This document shows positions 43,169 through 52,489 of a stretch of 64,000 nt of DNA, piece by piece. A model generated the notes under the pieces. The model saw only the letters and a program-made list of their open reading frames with translations. It made no database searches and was not told the DNA's origin. Made by a program: the position numbers and the translations under genes. Source of the DNA: Nocardioides eburneiflavus. Lineage in GTDB: Bacteria > Actinomycetota > Actinomycetes > Propionibacteriales > Nocardioidaceae. Numbering within the stretch: position 1 is the stretch's first letter; each line of letters begins with the position of its first letter. The stretch is taken from NCBI RefSeq assembly GCF_004785795.1, contig NZ_SRRO01000001.1, forward strand, positions 4,030,001-4,094,000, read 5' to 3'.

Positions 43169-43208
43169 TGCCTCTGACCCGCGTTTCCGCAGGTCAGAGG
43201 CAATTTTT
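43169..43208. terminator. Hairpin terminator between integrase B and tRNA-Pro
   Basis: TGCCTCTGACC (43169-43179) pairs perfectly with GGTCAGAGGCA (43192-43202), with three further inner pairs possible. On the plus strand TTTTT follows at 43204-43208, a classical terminator for the integrase. On the minus strand GTTCTCGTTTT follows the stem, so it can also end the tRNA-Pro transcript. Confidence 0.8.
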
Positions 43209-43211
43209 CGG

Positions 43212-43285
<74 letters not shown>

Positions 43286-43463
43286 AACGCCTCCGGCACG
43301 AGGCCTGCGAAGCGAGTGGAACACTACCGCAGCCCCTCCGCCCGCGCGGAATCGACCCGCGCGCGTCATCCGGCCAGTAGTCCGAGTGGGCCATTTGCAT
43401 CGATTCCCACCACGGCTCGGTGCTCCCGCCCGGAGGATGAACCGTCAACCTGTGGGGGTTCAC

Positions 43464-44129
43464 GTGTCATCCATGCTGCACCGTGCCGGCGCGGTGGTCG
43501 CCGCGACCGCCGCCGCTCTGGTCCTCGGCGCGCCCTCGGCCCACGCCGCGCCCGAGGTCGCGGTGCGTGAGGACGGACGACAGCTGCGGGCCATCGAGCT
43601 CGCCCGCCAGGTCGCCGAGCGCCAGCAGGAGCTCGCGGCCCTCAACCGCCGGGCCGACGCACACGATCGCGCCCTGATCGGGCGCAAGGAGCTCCTGGCG
43701 AGGTACGGCTACCGTGGGGACCCGGACGCCGTGCGCGTCGTGCTGCCGATGGCGTCGTACGACCTCTCCGCGGGCTTCGGCCTGACCGGGCCGTTGTGGG
43801 AGGCCGAGCACGGCGGGCAGGACTTCAGCGCCGGCGCCGGCGAGCCCCTCGTCGCGGTCGCCGGCGGCGTGGTCACGGAGGTGGCGTACGCCGGCCCGTA
43901 CGGGCTGCGCACGATCCTCGAGCTGCCCGACGGGACCGAGGTCTGGTACTGCCACCAGACCGACGTCACGGTCGCGGCGGGTCAGCAGGTCGAGGTCGCG
44001 GACGTCGTCGGCAGCGTGGGGTCGACCGGCAACTCCACCGGCCCGCACCTGCACCTCGAGGTCCGTCCCGCCGGCGGCAGCCCAGTCGACCCGATGGACT
44101 GGCTGCGCGCTGCGGGACTCACCCCCTGA
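43464..44129 (+). CDS. Secreted M23-family (LytM) metallopeptidase
   Basis: A 221-aa exported cell-wall hydrolase. The GTG at 43464 has GGGGG 5 nt before it. An ATG at 43437 is in frame, but its SD is too close. A signal peptide ends in SAHA, a short coiled helix follows (LARQVAERQQELAALNRRAD), and the M23 domain has both zinc motifs: HGGQDF (H-x-x-x-D) and GPHLHLEV (H-x-H). The fold would cut peptidoglycan cross-bridges and appears catalytically complete. Confidence 0.88.
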   Translation: MSSMLHRAGAVVAATAAALVLGAPSAHAAPEVAVREDGRQLRAIELARQVAERQQELAALNRRADAHDRALIGRKELLARYGYRGDPDAVRVVLPMASYDLSAGFGLTGPLWEAEHGGQDFSAGAGEPLVAVAGGVVTEVAYAGPYGLRTILELPDGTEVWYCHQTDVTVAAGQQVEVADVVGSVGSTGNSTGPHLHLEVRPAGGSPVDPMDWLRAAGLTP

Positions 44130-44132
44130 CGT

Positions 44133-45512
44133 TCACCGCTTGCGCTTCTCCCGCGGCTTCTGGTTGATCACGATCGGGGTGCCGGCGAAGCCGAACTCCT
44201 CGCGCAGGCGACGCTCGATGAACCGCTCGTAGGCCGCGTCGAGCTTGCCGCTGGTGAACAGCACGAAGGTCGGCGGCGCGGTCGAGGGCTGCGTGGCGAA
44301 CAGGATCTTGGGCTGCTTGCCGCTGCGCACCGGGTGCGGGTGCTCGGCGACCAGCCGGCCCAGGAAGGTGTTCAACGCACCGGTGCCGATGCGCGTCTCC
44401 CAGCCCTCGAGCGCCTTCTCGATCGCGGGGACGAGGCGGTCGACGTGCCAGCCGGTGCGGGCGGTGAAGTTGATCCGGGGCGCCCACGTGAGCTGCACGA
44501 GGTCGCGCTCGATCTCGCGCTCGAGGTAGTAGCGGCGCTCCTCGTCGACGAGGTCCCACTTGTTGAAGGCGATGATCATGGCCCGGCCGGCGTCGCGGAT
44601 GGTCTGGATGATCCGCATGTCCTGCTCGGAGACCGTCTCGCTGGCGTCGAGGACGAGCACGGCGACCTCCGCCCGGTCGATCGCCGTCGTGGTGCGCAGC
44701 GAGGCGTAGTACTCGTGGCCGGAGGCCTGGTTGACGCGCTTGCGGATGCCGGCGGTGTCGATGAAGCGCCAGGTCCGGTCCCCCAGCGTGATGAGCTCGT
44801 CGACGGGGTCGACGGTGGTGCCGGCCGCGTTGTCGACGACGACGCGGTCCTCCTTGGCGAGCATGTTGAGCAGCGACGACTTGCCGACGTTGGGCTTGCC
44901 GACGATGGCGATGCGGCGCGGACCACCGACCTCCTCGAAGGACTGCTCCGGGGTCTCCGGCAGCGCCGCGAGGATCGCGTCGAGCATGTCGCCGGATCCG
45001 CGGCCGTGGAGCGCGGACACCGGCCACGGCTCGCCGAGGCCGAGGTTCCACAGGCCGTACGCCTCCGCCTCGGTGCGGGCGTCGTCGACCTTGTTGGCGG
45101 CGAGCACCACGGGCTTGCCGGACGCACGCAGGATCCGTACGACCGCCTCGTCGGCGTCGGTGATGCCCACGGTCGCGTCGACCACGAAGAGGACGGCGTC
45201 GGCGAGCGAGACCGCCACCTCCGCTTGCCCGGCGATCCGCTCCGCGAGGCCGCGCGCGTCGGGGTCCCACCCACCGGTGTCGACCACCGTGAAGGAGCGC
45301 CCGTTCCAGTCGGCGTCGTAGGAGACGCGGTCGCGCGTCACGCCCGGCCGGTCCTCCACGACGGCCTCGCGACGACCGATGATCCGGTTGACGAGGGTGG
45401 ACTTGCCGACGTTGGGACGGCCCACGACCGCCAGGACCGGCGTCGGTCCGGAAGTGTCGGTCGCGTCGGTCGGGTCGACGGACTCGACGCTGGTGGCGTC
45501 GTACTCACTCAT
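44133..45512 (-). CDS. der: Ribosome-assembly GTPase Der (EngA)
   Basis: A 459-aa protein with two tandem GTPase domains and a C-terminal KH-like domain, the unique Der layout. The first G1 motif is GRPNVGKST with G3 DTGGW and G4 NKVD. The second G1 is GKPNVGKSS with DTAGIRKR and NKWD. The C-terminal region [19 protein letters not shown] matches the KH domain. It is needed for 50S subunit maturation. It lies downstream of plsC and cmk, as in other Actinobacteria. Confidence 0.96.
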   Translation of the reverse strand: MSEYDATSVESVDPTDATDTSGPTPVLAVVGRPNVGKSTLVNRIIGRREAVVEDRPGVTRDRVSYDADWNGRSFTVVDTGGWDPDARGLAERIAGQAEVAVSLADAVLFVVDATVGITDADEAVVRILRASGKPVVLAANKVDDARTEAEAYGLWNLGLGEPWPVSALHGRGSGDMLDAILAALPETPEQSFEEVGGPRRIAIVGKPNVGKSSLLNMLAKEDRVVVDNAAGTTVDPVDELITLGDRTWRFIDTAGIRKRVNQASGHEYYASLRTTTAIDRAEVAVLVLDASETVSEQDMRIIQTIRDAGRAMIIAFNKWDLVDEERRYYLEREIERDLVQLTWAPRINFTARTGWHVDRLVPAIEKALEGWETRIGTGALNTFLGRLVAEHPHPVRSGKQPKILFATQPSTAPPTFVLFTSGKLDAAYERFIERRLREEFGFAGTPIVINQKPREKRKR

Positions 45513-45518
45513 GCGTGA

Positions 45519-46268
45519 TCACAGCTCTCTGGATGGCTCGACGAGCCCGGTGTCGGGGTCGTCCTCGGATTGTCCCGCAGGAAGCGGCCCGGGCAAGGAT
45601 CGGCGCGTGTCCGCGAGCGCGCACGCGAGCTCGGACAGCATGTGCCCCCGGAGCAACACCGACGTGGCGGCCACGTGTTCCCGGGTGCGTGGCCACGGCT
45701 GCTGTGTCGTCCGCCACGGCCGTCCGAACACGACCTCCACCGTGCCACCCCGCTCGGGCAGCGCGTTGGACCCGCCCCCGGGCGGACGGGTGCCGATCAT
45801 CGTGACCGGGACGACCGGTGCGCCGGTCACGAGCGCGAGGTAGGCCGCGCCGTGGTGGAAGCGGTGCAGCTCGCCGTCGCCGCGGGTCCCCTCGGGGAGG
45901 ATGCCGACCACTCCGCCGTCACGGATGACTCGCAGGCACGTGCGGATCGCTCCGAGGTCCGGCCGGAACCGGTCGAGCGGGATCTGGCCGGACGCGCGCA
46001 GGAACGGGCCGAGGCCGCCGGCGAACATCTCCTGCTTGGTCAGCGCGTGGACGGGCCGCGGTGCGAGGACCGCGAGCAGCGGGCCGTCGATCACACCGAC
46101 GTGGTTGGCCGCGAGGACCACGCCGCCCGCGGCCGGCACCCGGTCGGCGTGGTGCACCTCGATCGGCCACCGCCGGCGCAGGAGCGACGCGGACGGGCCG
46201 CGCAGCCGGTTCAGGAAGCGGGTGGGTGGGTGCTGGGCGGCGCTGGCAGGGAGCTCGGGCCTGCTCAC
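45519..46268 (-). CDS. plsC: 1-acyl-sn-glycerol-3-phosphate acyltransferase (PlsC-like)
   Basis: A 249-aa membrane-associated acyltransferase. The catalytic box is NHVGVIDG (H-x4-D) and the phosphate-binding box LPEGTRG, with PVVPVTMIG in between. It would acylate lysophosphatidic acid in phospholipid synthesis. It overlaps the cmk stop by 4 bp and precedes der by 6 bp, a typical actinobacterial cmk-plsC-der arrangement. A tail after about residue 215 is low-complexity. Confidence 0.88.
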   Translation of the reverse strand: MSRPELPASAAQHPPTRFLNRLRGPSASLLRRRWPIEVHHADRVPAAGGVVLAANHVGVIDGPLLAVLAPRPVHALTKQEMFAGGLGPFLRASGQIPLDRFRPDLGAIRTCLRVIRDGGVVGILPEGTRGDGELHRFHHGAAYLALVTGAPVVPVTMIGTRPPGGGSNALPERGGTVEVVFGRPWRTTQQPWPRTREHVAATSVLLRGHMLSELACALADTRRSLPGPLPAGQSEDDPDTGLVEPSREL

Positions 46269-46972
46269 GCGCCCCGGGTCCCCGGTGCCAGGGCGACGAT
46301 CTGGTCGATGACCTCGGCGAGCGTGAGGTGGGTGCTGTCGACGTGGACGGCACCCTCGGCCATCGTCAGCGGTGCGGTGGCGCGGCCGGAGTCGATCCGG
46401 TCACGCTCGAGCAGCGACTGCTGCGTGCTGGCGAGGTCGGTGGCGCCCTGCTCCGCCGCGCGACGCTGGGCACGGGCGTCGGGGTCGGCGCTCAGGTAGA
46501 CCTTGACCTCGGCCTGCGGCCACACCACCGAGCCGATGTCGCGACCCTCGACGACGATGCCGCCGTCGCCGATCACGTCACGCTGGAGCCCGAGCAGCCG
46601 GGCGCGGACCTCGGGGACCACGCTGACCGGGCTGACGGCGGAGGTGACCTCGTCGCTGCGGATCTCCACCGAGACGTCGACGCCGTCGACCGTGATGGTG
46701 GGGTCGCGCGGGTCGGTGCCGGACTCGATGGCGGGCCGGTCCGCCACGGCGGCGACGGCGCCCGCGTCGCGTACGTCGACACCCTCGCACAGGAGCCACC
46801 AGGTCATCGCGCGGAACATCGCTCCGGTGTCGAGGTAGCGCAGCCCGAGGCGCTCGGCCACCCCGCGCGAGGTGCTCGACTTGCCGGAGCCAGACGTGCC
46901 GTCGACGGCGATGACGAGTCCGTGCCCGTCGCGGGAGGTGCTGTCGAGGGAGGTGCTGTCGCCGTGGGTCAC
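46265..46972 (-). CDS. cmk: Cytidylate kinase
   Basis: A 235-aa nucleoside monophosphate kinase for CMP/dCMP. The P-loop is IAVDGTSGSGKSS. Other marks are GLRYLDTGAMFRAMTW, VVEGRDIGSVVWP and KVYLSADPDARAQRR, where the lid region carries the catalytic arginines. The start is a GTG at 46972, chosen because similarity begins there. A GTG 30 bp upstream, overlapping tyrA, is an alternative, and neither has a good SD. Confidence 0.93.
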   Translation of the reverse strand: MTHGDSTSLDSTSRDGHGLVIAVDGTSGSGKSSTSRGVAERLGLRYLDTGAMFRAMTWWLLCEGVDVRDAGAVAAVADRPAIESGTDPRDPTITVDGVDVSVEIRSDEVTSAVSPVSVVPEVRARLLGLQRDVIGDGGIVVEGRDIGSVVWPQAEVKVYLSADPDARAQRRAAEQGATDLASTQQSLLERDRIDSGRATAPLTMAEGAVHVDSTHLTLAEVIDQIVALAPGTRGA

Positions 46973-46983
46973 GGGCGAGAAGA

Positions 46984-48069
46984 TTACCGGTGAGTCGTCC
47001 ACCCGCGAGATTCGAGAGCAGCGAGGAGGCGATCGGCGCTGCCGCGCTCGACGACCAGCTCGGTGAGGCCGACCGGTCGTCCCGGGTCGTGGTCGATGTG
47101 GACGTCCTCGATGTTGACGCCGATCTCGCCCGCGTCGCCGAACAGGCGGGCCAGCTCTCCCGGGTGGTCGGGCACGGCCACGAAGACAGAGCGCGTGGGC
47201 CGTGCCGGGCCGCCGTGCTTGCCGGGGATGGCCGCGGTGCCGGCGTTGCCGCGAGCGAGGATCTCGACGAGGTCGGGACCGGAGTCGGCCGCGACAGCGG
47301 TCATCAGGGCGTCGAGGTCGGCACGGACCTCGGCGAGGAGGTCGAGGACCGCCTCGCTGTTGGCCTCGAGGATCTGCTGCCACAGTGCCGGGTCGCTCGC
47401 TGCGACCCGGGTGACGTCTCGCACGCCCTGCCCGGACAGCGCGAGGTGCTCGACCGGCGCGGCGGCGAGGCGCCCTGCGACCAGGACGGCGGCGAGGTGC
47501 GGCAGGTGCGAGATCCGGGCCACGGCCCGGTCGTGCTCCGCAGGCCCCATCCGGACCGGTGCCGCGCCGCACTCGAGGACGAGTGACTCGACCAGGCCCA
47601 CCGCGCGCGCGTCGGCCGCGGCGTGCGGAGTGACGGCCCACGGACGGCCGTCGAAGAGCGCGGCGCTGGCGGCGAGCGGTCCGGAGCGCTCGCTGCCGGC
47701 CATCGGGTGCGACCCGACGTAGCGCGCGAGGTCGGCGGCGCCGACACGCCGTGCCACCGCCGCGAGGGGGGCCTCCTTGACGCTCCCGACGTCGGTGACG
47801 ACCGCGTCCGAGCGGCTGAGTGCCTCGACGATCGCGTCGGGGATCCTGGCCGGCGGCACCGCCACCACGACCAGCTGGGGACGGTCGGAGGGGGTGACGG
47901 CCCGGCCCGCCCCGAGGCCGTGGGCCGTCCGGACGTTCTCCGCCGAGGTGTCGCGCAGCACGACCTCGATCCCGAGCCGCCTGCACACGAGGGCGACCGA
48001 GGTGCCGATGAGGCCTGCACCGACGACTTCGACCGGCCCGGTCAGGGCCGGCAGCGCGTCCTCAGTCAT
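46984..48069 (-). CDS. tyrA: Prephenate dehydrogenase with C-terminal ACT domain
   Basis: A 361-aa tyrosine-biosynthesis enzyme. The NAD site is VEVVGAGLIGTSVALVCRRL. Catalytic and substrate motifs include DVGSVKE, VGSHPMAGSERSG and ARISHLPHLAAVLVA. The C-terminal about 80 residues (FVAVPDHPGELARLFGDAGE) form an ACT domain, usually for tyrosine feedback inhibition. It overlaps the chorismate mutase gene by 8 bp, so both steps chorismate to prephenate to 4-hydroxyphenylpyruvate are coupled here. Confidence 0.94.
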   Translation of the reverse strand: MTEDALPALTGPVEVVGAGLIGTSVALVCRRLGIEVVLRDTSAENVRTAHGLGAGRAVTPSDRPQLVVVAVPPARIPDAIVEALSRSDAVVTDVGSVKEAPLAAVARRVGAADLARYVGSHPMAGSERSGPLAASAALFDGRPWAVTPHAAADARAVGLVESLVLECGAAPVRMGPAEHDRAVARISHLPHLAAVLVAGRLAAAPVEHLALSGQGVRDVTRVAASDPALWQQILEANSEAVLDLLAEVRADLDALMTAVAADSGPDLVEILARGNAGTAAIPGKHGGPARPTRSVFVAVPDHPGELARLFGDAGEIGVNIEDVHIDHDPGRPVGLTELVVERGSADRLLAALESRGWTTHR

Positions 48070-48439
48070 GGCTGGTGGTCCGGGTCAGGTCACGCCGCAG
48101 GTTGGCGGCCCCGTGGAGGTAGACGTGGGTGACGTCCGAGCGCGGGAGGTCGGTCTCCACGTGGGCCATCAGTCGCACGACCCGCGGCATCGATCCCTCG
48201 ATCTCCAGCTCCCTGGCGCACACCAGCGGGACGTCGGAGAACCCGAGCTGTCGCGCGGCGTACGCGGGGAACTCGCTGGTGAGGTCGCTGGTCGCGGTGA
48301 AGATGATCGAGATGAAGTCGTCGACCTCGAGACCGTTGGCCTCCATCACGTCCGTCACCAGCTCGGCCACCCGGTCCAGCATGTGCTCGCGGGTGTCCTC
48401 CTCGAGCTGGGTCGCGCCCCGCACTGCTCTCACTGCCAC
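48062..48439 (-). CDS. aroH: Chorismate mutase, AroH type
   Basis: A 125-aa monofunctional chorismate mutase of the trimeric AroH class. It has VRAVRGATQLEEDTREHMLD, FISIIFTATSDLTSEFPAYA and THVYLHGAANLRRDL, which carry the active-site arginines. It converts chorismate to prephenate for the overlapping tyrA product. AroH-type mutases are less common in Actinobacteria than AroQ types. Confidence 0.94.
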   Translation of the reverse strand: MAVRAVRGATQLEEDTREHMLDRVAELVTDVMEANGLEVDDFISIIFTATSDLTSEFPAYAARQLGFSDVPLVCARELEIEGSMPRVVRLMAHVETDLPRSDVTHVYLHGAANLRRDLTRTTSHD

Positions 48440-48465
48440 GCCGGGAAGCCTATCCGTGGGCGGGG

Positions 48466-49269
48466 TCAGAGCTGCGCGCTGTCCATCAGCTCACCGAGCT
48501 CCGCGACGGTGAGCTCGCGCATCTCCCCCGACCCGAGCCGCGCGAGCGTCACCGGGCCGACCTGCGTGCGAGTGAGCCGGCGTACGGGGTGGCCCACGTG
48601 GTCGAGGAGCCGGCGCACGATGCGGTTGCGGCCCTCGTGGATCGTCAGCTCGACGATCGACCGGTTGCTGCCCTCGCGCCGCGGGTCGCCTCCGACCACA
48701 CGGGCGTGGGTGACGGTGACCGGTCCGTCGTCGAGCGTGACCCCGTCGAGCAGCTCGCGGACGGTGCGGACGTGCACCTCGCCCTCGACCTCGGCCACGT
48801 AGGTCTTGTCGACCTCGTGGGAGGGGTGGGCCAGGTGCTGCGCGAAGTCGCCGTCGTTGGTGAGGATGATCAGGCCCTCGGTGTCGGTGTCGAGCCGACC
48901 GACGTGGAAGAGCCGCTCGGGCCGGTCGGCGACGAGGTCACCGAGCGTGGGCCGCCCCTCGGGGTCGGACATCGTCGACACGACTCCGCGGGGCTTGTTG
49001 AGCACCAGGTAGACCTTGTCGCTGATCGGCGGGAGCCGCTTCCCGTCGACGCGGACGACCGCCGTACGGGGGTCGACCTTGGTGCCGAGGCGGGTGACGA
49101 CCTCGCCGTCCACCTCGACGAGCCCGTCGAGCATCAGCTCCTCGCACTTGCGCCGGCTCGCGACGCCCGACTGCGCGAGCAGCTTCTGGAGGCGGATCAG
49201 GCCGTCCTCGTCGGTGGCGGGTCGCTGCGAGGCGGGCTGGTCGTTGTCGGGTGCGTCGTGCGGCTTCAT
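48466..49269 (-). CDS. rluB: 23S rRNA pseudouridine synthase (RluB family)
   Basis: A 267-aa enzyme with an N-terminal S4 RNA-binding domain (RLQKLLAQSGVASRRKCEEL) and the RsuA/RluB catalytic domain with the active aspartate in HVGRLDTDTEGLIILTNDG. Further motifs are LNKPRGVVSTMSD and IHEGRNRIVRRLLDHVGHPV. It modifies 23S rRNA in the peptidyl-transferase region. Located after scpB, as in other Actinobacteria. Confidence 0.94.
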   Translation of the reverse strand: MKPHDAPDNDQPASQRPATDEDGLIRLQKLLAQSGVASRRKCEELMLDGLVEVDGEVVTRLGTKVDPRTAVVRVDGKRLPPISDKVYLVLNKPRGVVSTMSDPEGRPTLGDLVADRPERLFHVGRLDTDTEGLIILTNDGDFAQHLAHPSHEVDKTYVAEVEGEVHVRTVRELLDGVTLDDGPVTVTHARVVGGDPRREGSNRSIVELTIHEGRNRIVRRLLDHVGHPVRRLTRTQVGPVTLARLGSGEMRELTVAELGELMDSAQL

Positions 49270-49294
49270 GCGGTCCTCGTGCGTGGCGGGGTGG

Positions 49295-50017
49295 TCATGC
49301 GATCTCGGTGCCGCCGTCGGGCTCGGTGCCCGATCCCGAGTGCGGCGAGTGGTGCACGACCGGCGTCGGCGCGGGCGTCGGCTCGGTCGGCGGCTGGGTG
49401 GCAGGCGCGTCGAGGCCGGCGACGCTGGCCAGCTCGTCCTCGAGGTCGTCCATGTCGGGCAGGTAGGGCGCGAGCTCGGGCAGCTCGTCGAGCGAGGTGA
49501 TCCCGATGCGCTCGAGGAAGTAGGAGGTCGTGCGGTAGAGGTTGGCGCCGCTCTGCTCGTCCTGCCCGGCCTCCTCGACGAGGCCGCGGGTCAGGAGCGT
49601 ACGCATCACGCCGTCGACGTTGACGCCTCGGATCGCCGAGACCCGGGCGCGGGACACCGGCTGCTTGTAGGCGACCACCGACAGCGTCTCCAGCGCCGCC
49701 TGGGTGAGCCGGGCCTGCTGGCCCTCGAGCACGAACGTCTCCACCACGCCGGCGAAGTCCGCGCGCGAGTAGAACCGCCACCCGCCGGCGACCTGGCGCA
49801 GCTCGAAGCCGCGACCCTGGTCGGTGTACTCGGCGGCGAGAGCGGCGAGGGCCTCGTCGACCTCCTCGACCGGATGGCCGACCACCGAGGCCAGACGGAC
49901 GGTGCCGAGGGGCTCGTCGGAGACCATGAGGATCGCCTCCAGCGCCGGACGCAGCTCGGCCACCGCCACGTCGAGGGTGTCGACCTCGCTCGGGTCGACG
50001 TCGGGCTGCTCGCTCAC
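49295..50017 (-). CDS. scpB: Segregation and condensation protein B
   Basis: A 240-aa winged-helix subunit of the SMC-ScpAB condensin. The central part is LRPALEAILMVSDEPLGTVR, FYSRADFAGVVETFVLEGQQ, RLTQAALETLSVVAYKQPVS and RIRGVNVDGVMRTL-type sequence; TSYFLERIGITSLDELPELA follows. The C-terminus is a Pro/Thr-rich tail of about 30 residues. Its ATG overlaps scpA by 4 bp. Confidence 0.94.
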   Translation of the reverse strand: MSEQPDVDPSEVDTLDVAVAELRPALEAILMVSDEPLGTVRLASVVGHPVEEVDEALAALAAEYTDQGRGFELRQVAGGWRFYSRADFAGVVETFVLEGQQARLTQAALETLSVVAYKQPVSRARVSAIRGVNVDGVMRTLLTRGLVEEAGQDEQSGANLYRTTSYFLERIGITSLDELPELAPYLPDMDDLEDELASVAGLDAPATQPPTEPTPAPTPVVHHSPHSGSGTEPDGGTEIA

Positions 50018-50928
50018 TGGTCCTCCTCCGGCTCGTCGGCCGCGACCGACGTCATGGGTGCATCATCGTCGTCGGCGGGCGCGCCGTCGAACTCGTCGTG
50101 GATGTCCACGTCACCGTCCTCGGCGCCGGTCCAGCGCACGGTCAGCTCGCCCAGCGGAGTGACCTGGTCGAACGACACGGCACCCTCGCGGAACAGCTCG
50201 AGCAGCGACAGGAACCGTGCGACCGTGGTGAGCCGGTCAGGCGAGTCGCCGCACAGGGCACGGAAGGTCATCGTGCCGCTGCGGCGCAGCCGGTCGACGA
50301 CCACCTGCGCCTGCTCGCGCACGCTGACGCGGGCGGCGTGGATGTGCTGTAGCGAGACCTCGAGCACCGGCTTGGGCTCCATCGCCCGCGCCGCCAGGCG
50401 GGCGAAGTCGTCGAGCCCGATCCCGATGAGGACCTCGGGCAGCAGCGTGGCGAACCGATCCTCGAGCCCCACTGCGCGCGAGTGGCGCCGCGACTCCGAG
50501 GCGAGGCGCTCCTCGAGCACCGACGCGACGAGCTTGAACGCGCGGTACTGCATGAGGCGGGCGAAGAGCAGGTCGCGGGCCTCCAGCAGCGCGAGGTCCT
50601 CCTCGTCCTCCACGTCGCCCTGCGGGAGCAGCCGGGCGGCCTTGAGGTCCAGCAGGGTGGCGGCGACCACGAGGAAGGACGTGGTCTGCTCGAGGTCCCA
50701 GGAGTCGCCGAGATTCTTCACGTGCGCGATGAACTCGTCGGTGACCTGGGAGAGCGCCACCTCGGTGATGTCGAGCTTGTGCTTGGCGATCAACCCGAGG
50801 AGCAGGTCGAAGGGTCCCTCGAAGTTGTCCAGCCGTACGGCGAACGCCGGGGCTTCGCTCCCGGGCTCGAGCGCGCTCGCGGCAGCGCTCACGGCAGCGT
50901 CCGAGGCGGGTCGGGCGGCGGCGCTCAC
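50014..50928 (-). CDS. scpA: Segregation and condensation protein A
   Basis: A 304-aa kleisin of the SMC condensin. The family start region is FAVRLDNFEGPFDLLLGLIA, followed by KHKLDITEVALSQVTDEFIA and SFLVVAATLLDLKAARLLP. The C-terminal winged helix includes FLSLLELFREGAVSFDQVTP and LGELTVRWTG. A variable N-terminal 25 residues and an acidic C-terminal tail flank the core. It overlaps its neighbours by 4 bp on both sides. Confidence 0.95.
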   Translation of the reverse strand: MSAAARPASDAAVSAAASALEPGSEAPAFAVRLDNFEGPFDLLLGLIAKHKLDITEVALSQVTDEFIAHVKNLGDSWDLEQTTSFLVVAATLLDLKAARLLPQGDVEDEEDLALLEARDLLFARLMQYRAFKLVASVLEERLASESRRHSRAVGLEDRFATLLPEVLIGIGLDDFARLAARAMEPKPVLEVSLQHIHAARVSVREQAQVVVDRLRRSGTMTFRALCGDSPDRLTTVARFLSLLELFREGAVSFDQVTPLGELTVRWTGAEDGDVDIHDEFDGAPADDDDAPMTSVAADEPEEDQ

Positions 50929-51269
50929 TCGTCGAGCAGCCGCTTCACCAGGGCGCTGTCGGCCCCCTGGGCCTCGAGGTCGGCGAGCACCATGGCGAGG
51001 GCCTCGCGGACCAGGCGCCCACGGTCGACGGCCATGCCGTGCTCGCGGCGCAGCACGAGGCGGGCGTGCTCGATGTCGAGCAGCTCGTCGGAGGTGACGT
51101 ACACCGTCATCTTCTCGTCGTGGCGGACCCGTCCGCTCGGACGCCTGGGCCCGGCCGGCTCGGCGTCGTCGGCCACCGCGCGCACCCGGCGTGGCCGCTT
51201 GCCCGCCTCGGCGCCGGTCGCATCGCCTGTCTCGGACGTCGGGCGGAACAGGTCGTCCGCGGCCGGCAT
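50925..51269 (-). CDS. Small hypothetical protein between parA and scpA
   Basis: A 114-aa protein. The first about 50 residues are charged and disordered. The C-terminal half (KMTVYVTSDELLDIEHARLV, LRREHGMAVDRGRLVREALA) looks like a ribbon-helix-helix or similar small DNA-binding fold. It begins 2 bp after the parA-like gene ends and overlaps scpA by 4 bp. By position it may help the ParA-like protein or ScpAB; this is inference. Confidence 0.8.
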   Translation of the reverse strand: MPAADDLFRPTSETGDATGAEAGKRPRRVRAVADDAEPAGPRRPSGRVRHDEKMTVYVTSDELLDIEHARLVLRREHGMAVDRGRLVREALAMVLADLEAQGADSALVKRLLDE

Positions 51270-51271
51270 GC

Positions 51272-52330
51272 TCACTCGGCGGGCCACCGGGTCACCACCT
51301 CCTTCGCGAGCTGGCGGTAGGCGTCGGCGCCCGTGGACGAGGACGCGTAGGAGGTGATCGGCTCGCCCGCGACCGTGGCGTCCGAGAACTTCACCGTGCG
51401 GCGGATGACGGTGTGGAACACGGTGTCGCCCCACGCCGAGACCAGACGCTCCATCACCTCGCGACTGTGGAGCGTGCGGCCGTCGAACATGGTGCCGAGC
51501 ACGCCGTCGATCTCCAGCTTGGGGTTGAGCCGCTCCCGCACCTTGTCGATGGTCGTCTTGAGCAGTGCCACGCCACGCAGCGCGAAGTATTCGCACTCGA
51601 GGGGCACGATGACGCCGTCGGAGGCCGTCAGCGCGTTGACCGTCAGCAGGCCGAGGGAGGGCTGACAGTCGATGAGGATCACGTCGTACTGCTCGAGCGC
51701 GGGGGCGAGCACCCGCTGGAGGGTCTGCTCGCGGGCCACCTCGTGCACGAGCTGTACCTCGGCCGCGGACAGGTCGATGTTGGATGGCAGCAGGTCCATG
51801 CCCTCGATGCCGGAGGGCACCACGACCTCGTCGAGGGTGACCTCGCGGTCCATGAGCAGGTTGTAGATGGTCAGGTCCATCTCGTGCGGGTTGAGCCCCA
51901 GGCCCACCGACAGCGAGCCCTGCGGGTCGAAGTCGACGAGCAGCACCCGGCGACCGAACTCGGCCAGCGACGCGCCGAGGTTGATCGTGGTCGTGGTCTT
52001 GCCGACGCCGCCCTTCTGGTTGCACATCGAGACCACGCGGGCACCGCCGTGCCGCGTGACGGGAGGCGGCTCGGGGAAGACCGGCATCGGGCGTCCGGTG
52101 GGCCCGAGGGGTGCCGGGGTGCCGTCGGTCGCCCCGGAGCGCGGCTCGGGTCGCGGCTCGGTGAGCGTGTCGAGGGGACGTTCGAAGGGGATCGGCTGGG
52201 TCACGGGCTGCTCGTCTCGCGGGGTCGGGCCGGGCTGGGGGCTGTGGTGCGGCTGGGGTGGTCGGGCGAGTGGCGGCATCGCGGAGGCCGTGCTGCCGAC
52301 GTCCGAACCGTGGAAACCCGTACCGCTCAT
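51272..52330 (-). CDS. parA: ParA-family chromosome-partitioning ATPase
   Basis: A 352-aa ParA/Soj-type ATPase (the paralogue next to scpAB rather than the oriC parAB copy). Residues 1-95 are a Pro-rich linker. The deviant Walker A is NQKGGVGKTTTTINL, Walker A' LLVDFDPQGSLSVGLG and Walker B VILIDCQPSLGLLTVNAL. The start ATG at 52330 has AGGAG 7 nt before it and is preferred to the one at 52372. It is likely to act on chromosome segregation with ScpAB. Confidence 0.92.
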   Translation of the reverse strand: MSGTGFHGSDVGSTASAMPPLARPPQPHHSPQPGPTPRDEQPVTQPIPFERPLDTLTEPRPEPRSGATDGTPAPLGPTGRPMPVFPEPPPVTRHGGARVVSMCNQKGGVGKTTTTINLGASLAEFGRRVLLVDFDPQGSLSVGLGLNPHEMDLTIYNLLMDREVTLDEVVVPSGIEGMDLLPSNIDLSAAEVQLVHEVAREQTLQRVLAPALEQYDVILIDCQPSLGLLTVNALTASDGVIVPLECEYFALRGVALLKTTIDKVRERLNPKLEIDGVLGTMFDGRTLHSREVMERLVSAWGDTVFHTVIRRTVKFSDATVAGEPITSYASSSTGADAYRQLAKEVVTRWPAE

Positions 52331-52489
52331 GTCCGCTCCTACTCGCGTTCGTCGTGCCTGGACCGACGTCACGATTGGACCATGCCGAGGGCGTCCGGCT
52401 TTGTCGACACGTCGACAGTTCCGGCACCAGTTCGGGACGTGCCCGGCACGCGCCGCGGCCGCACGGCGCGGACTCTAGTGCCCCCGCGG

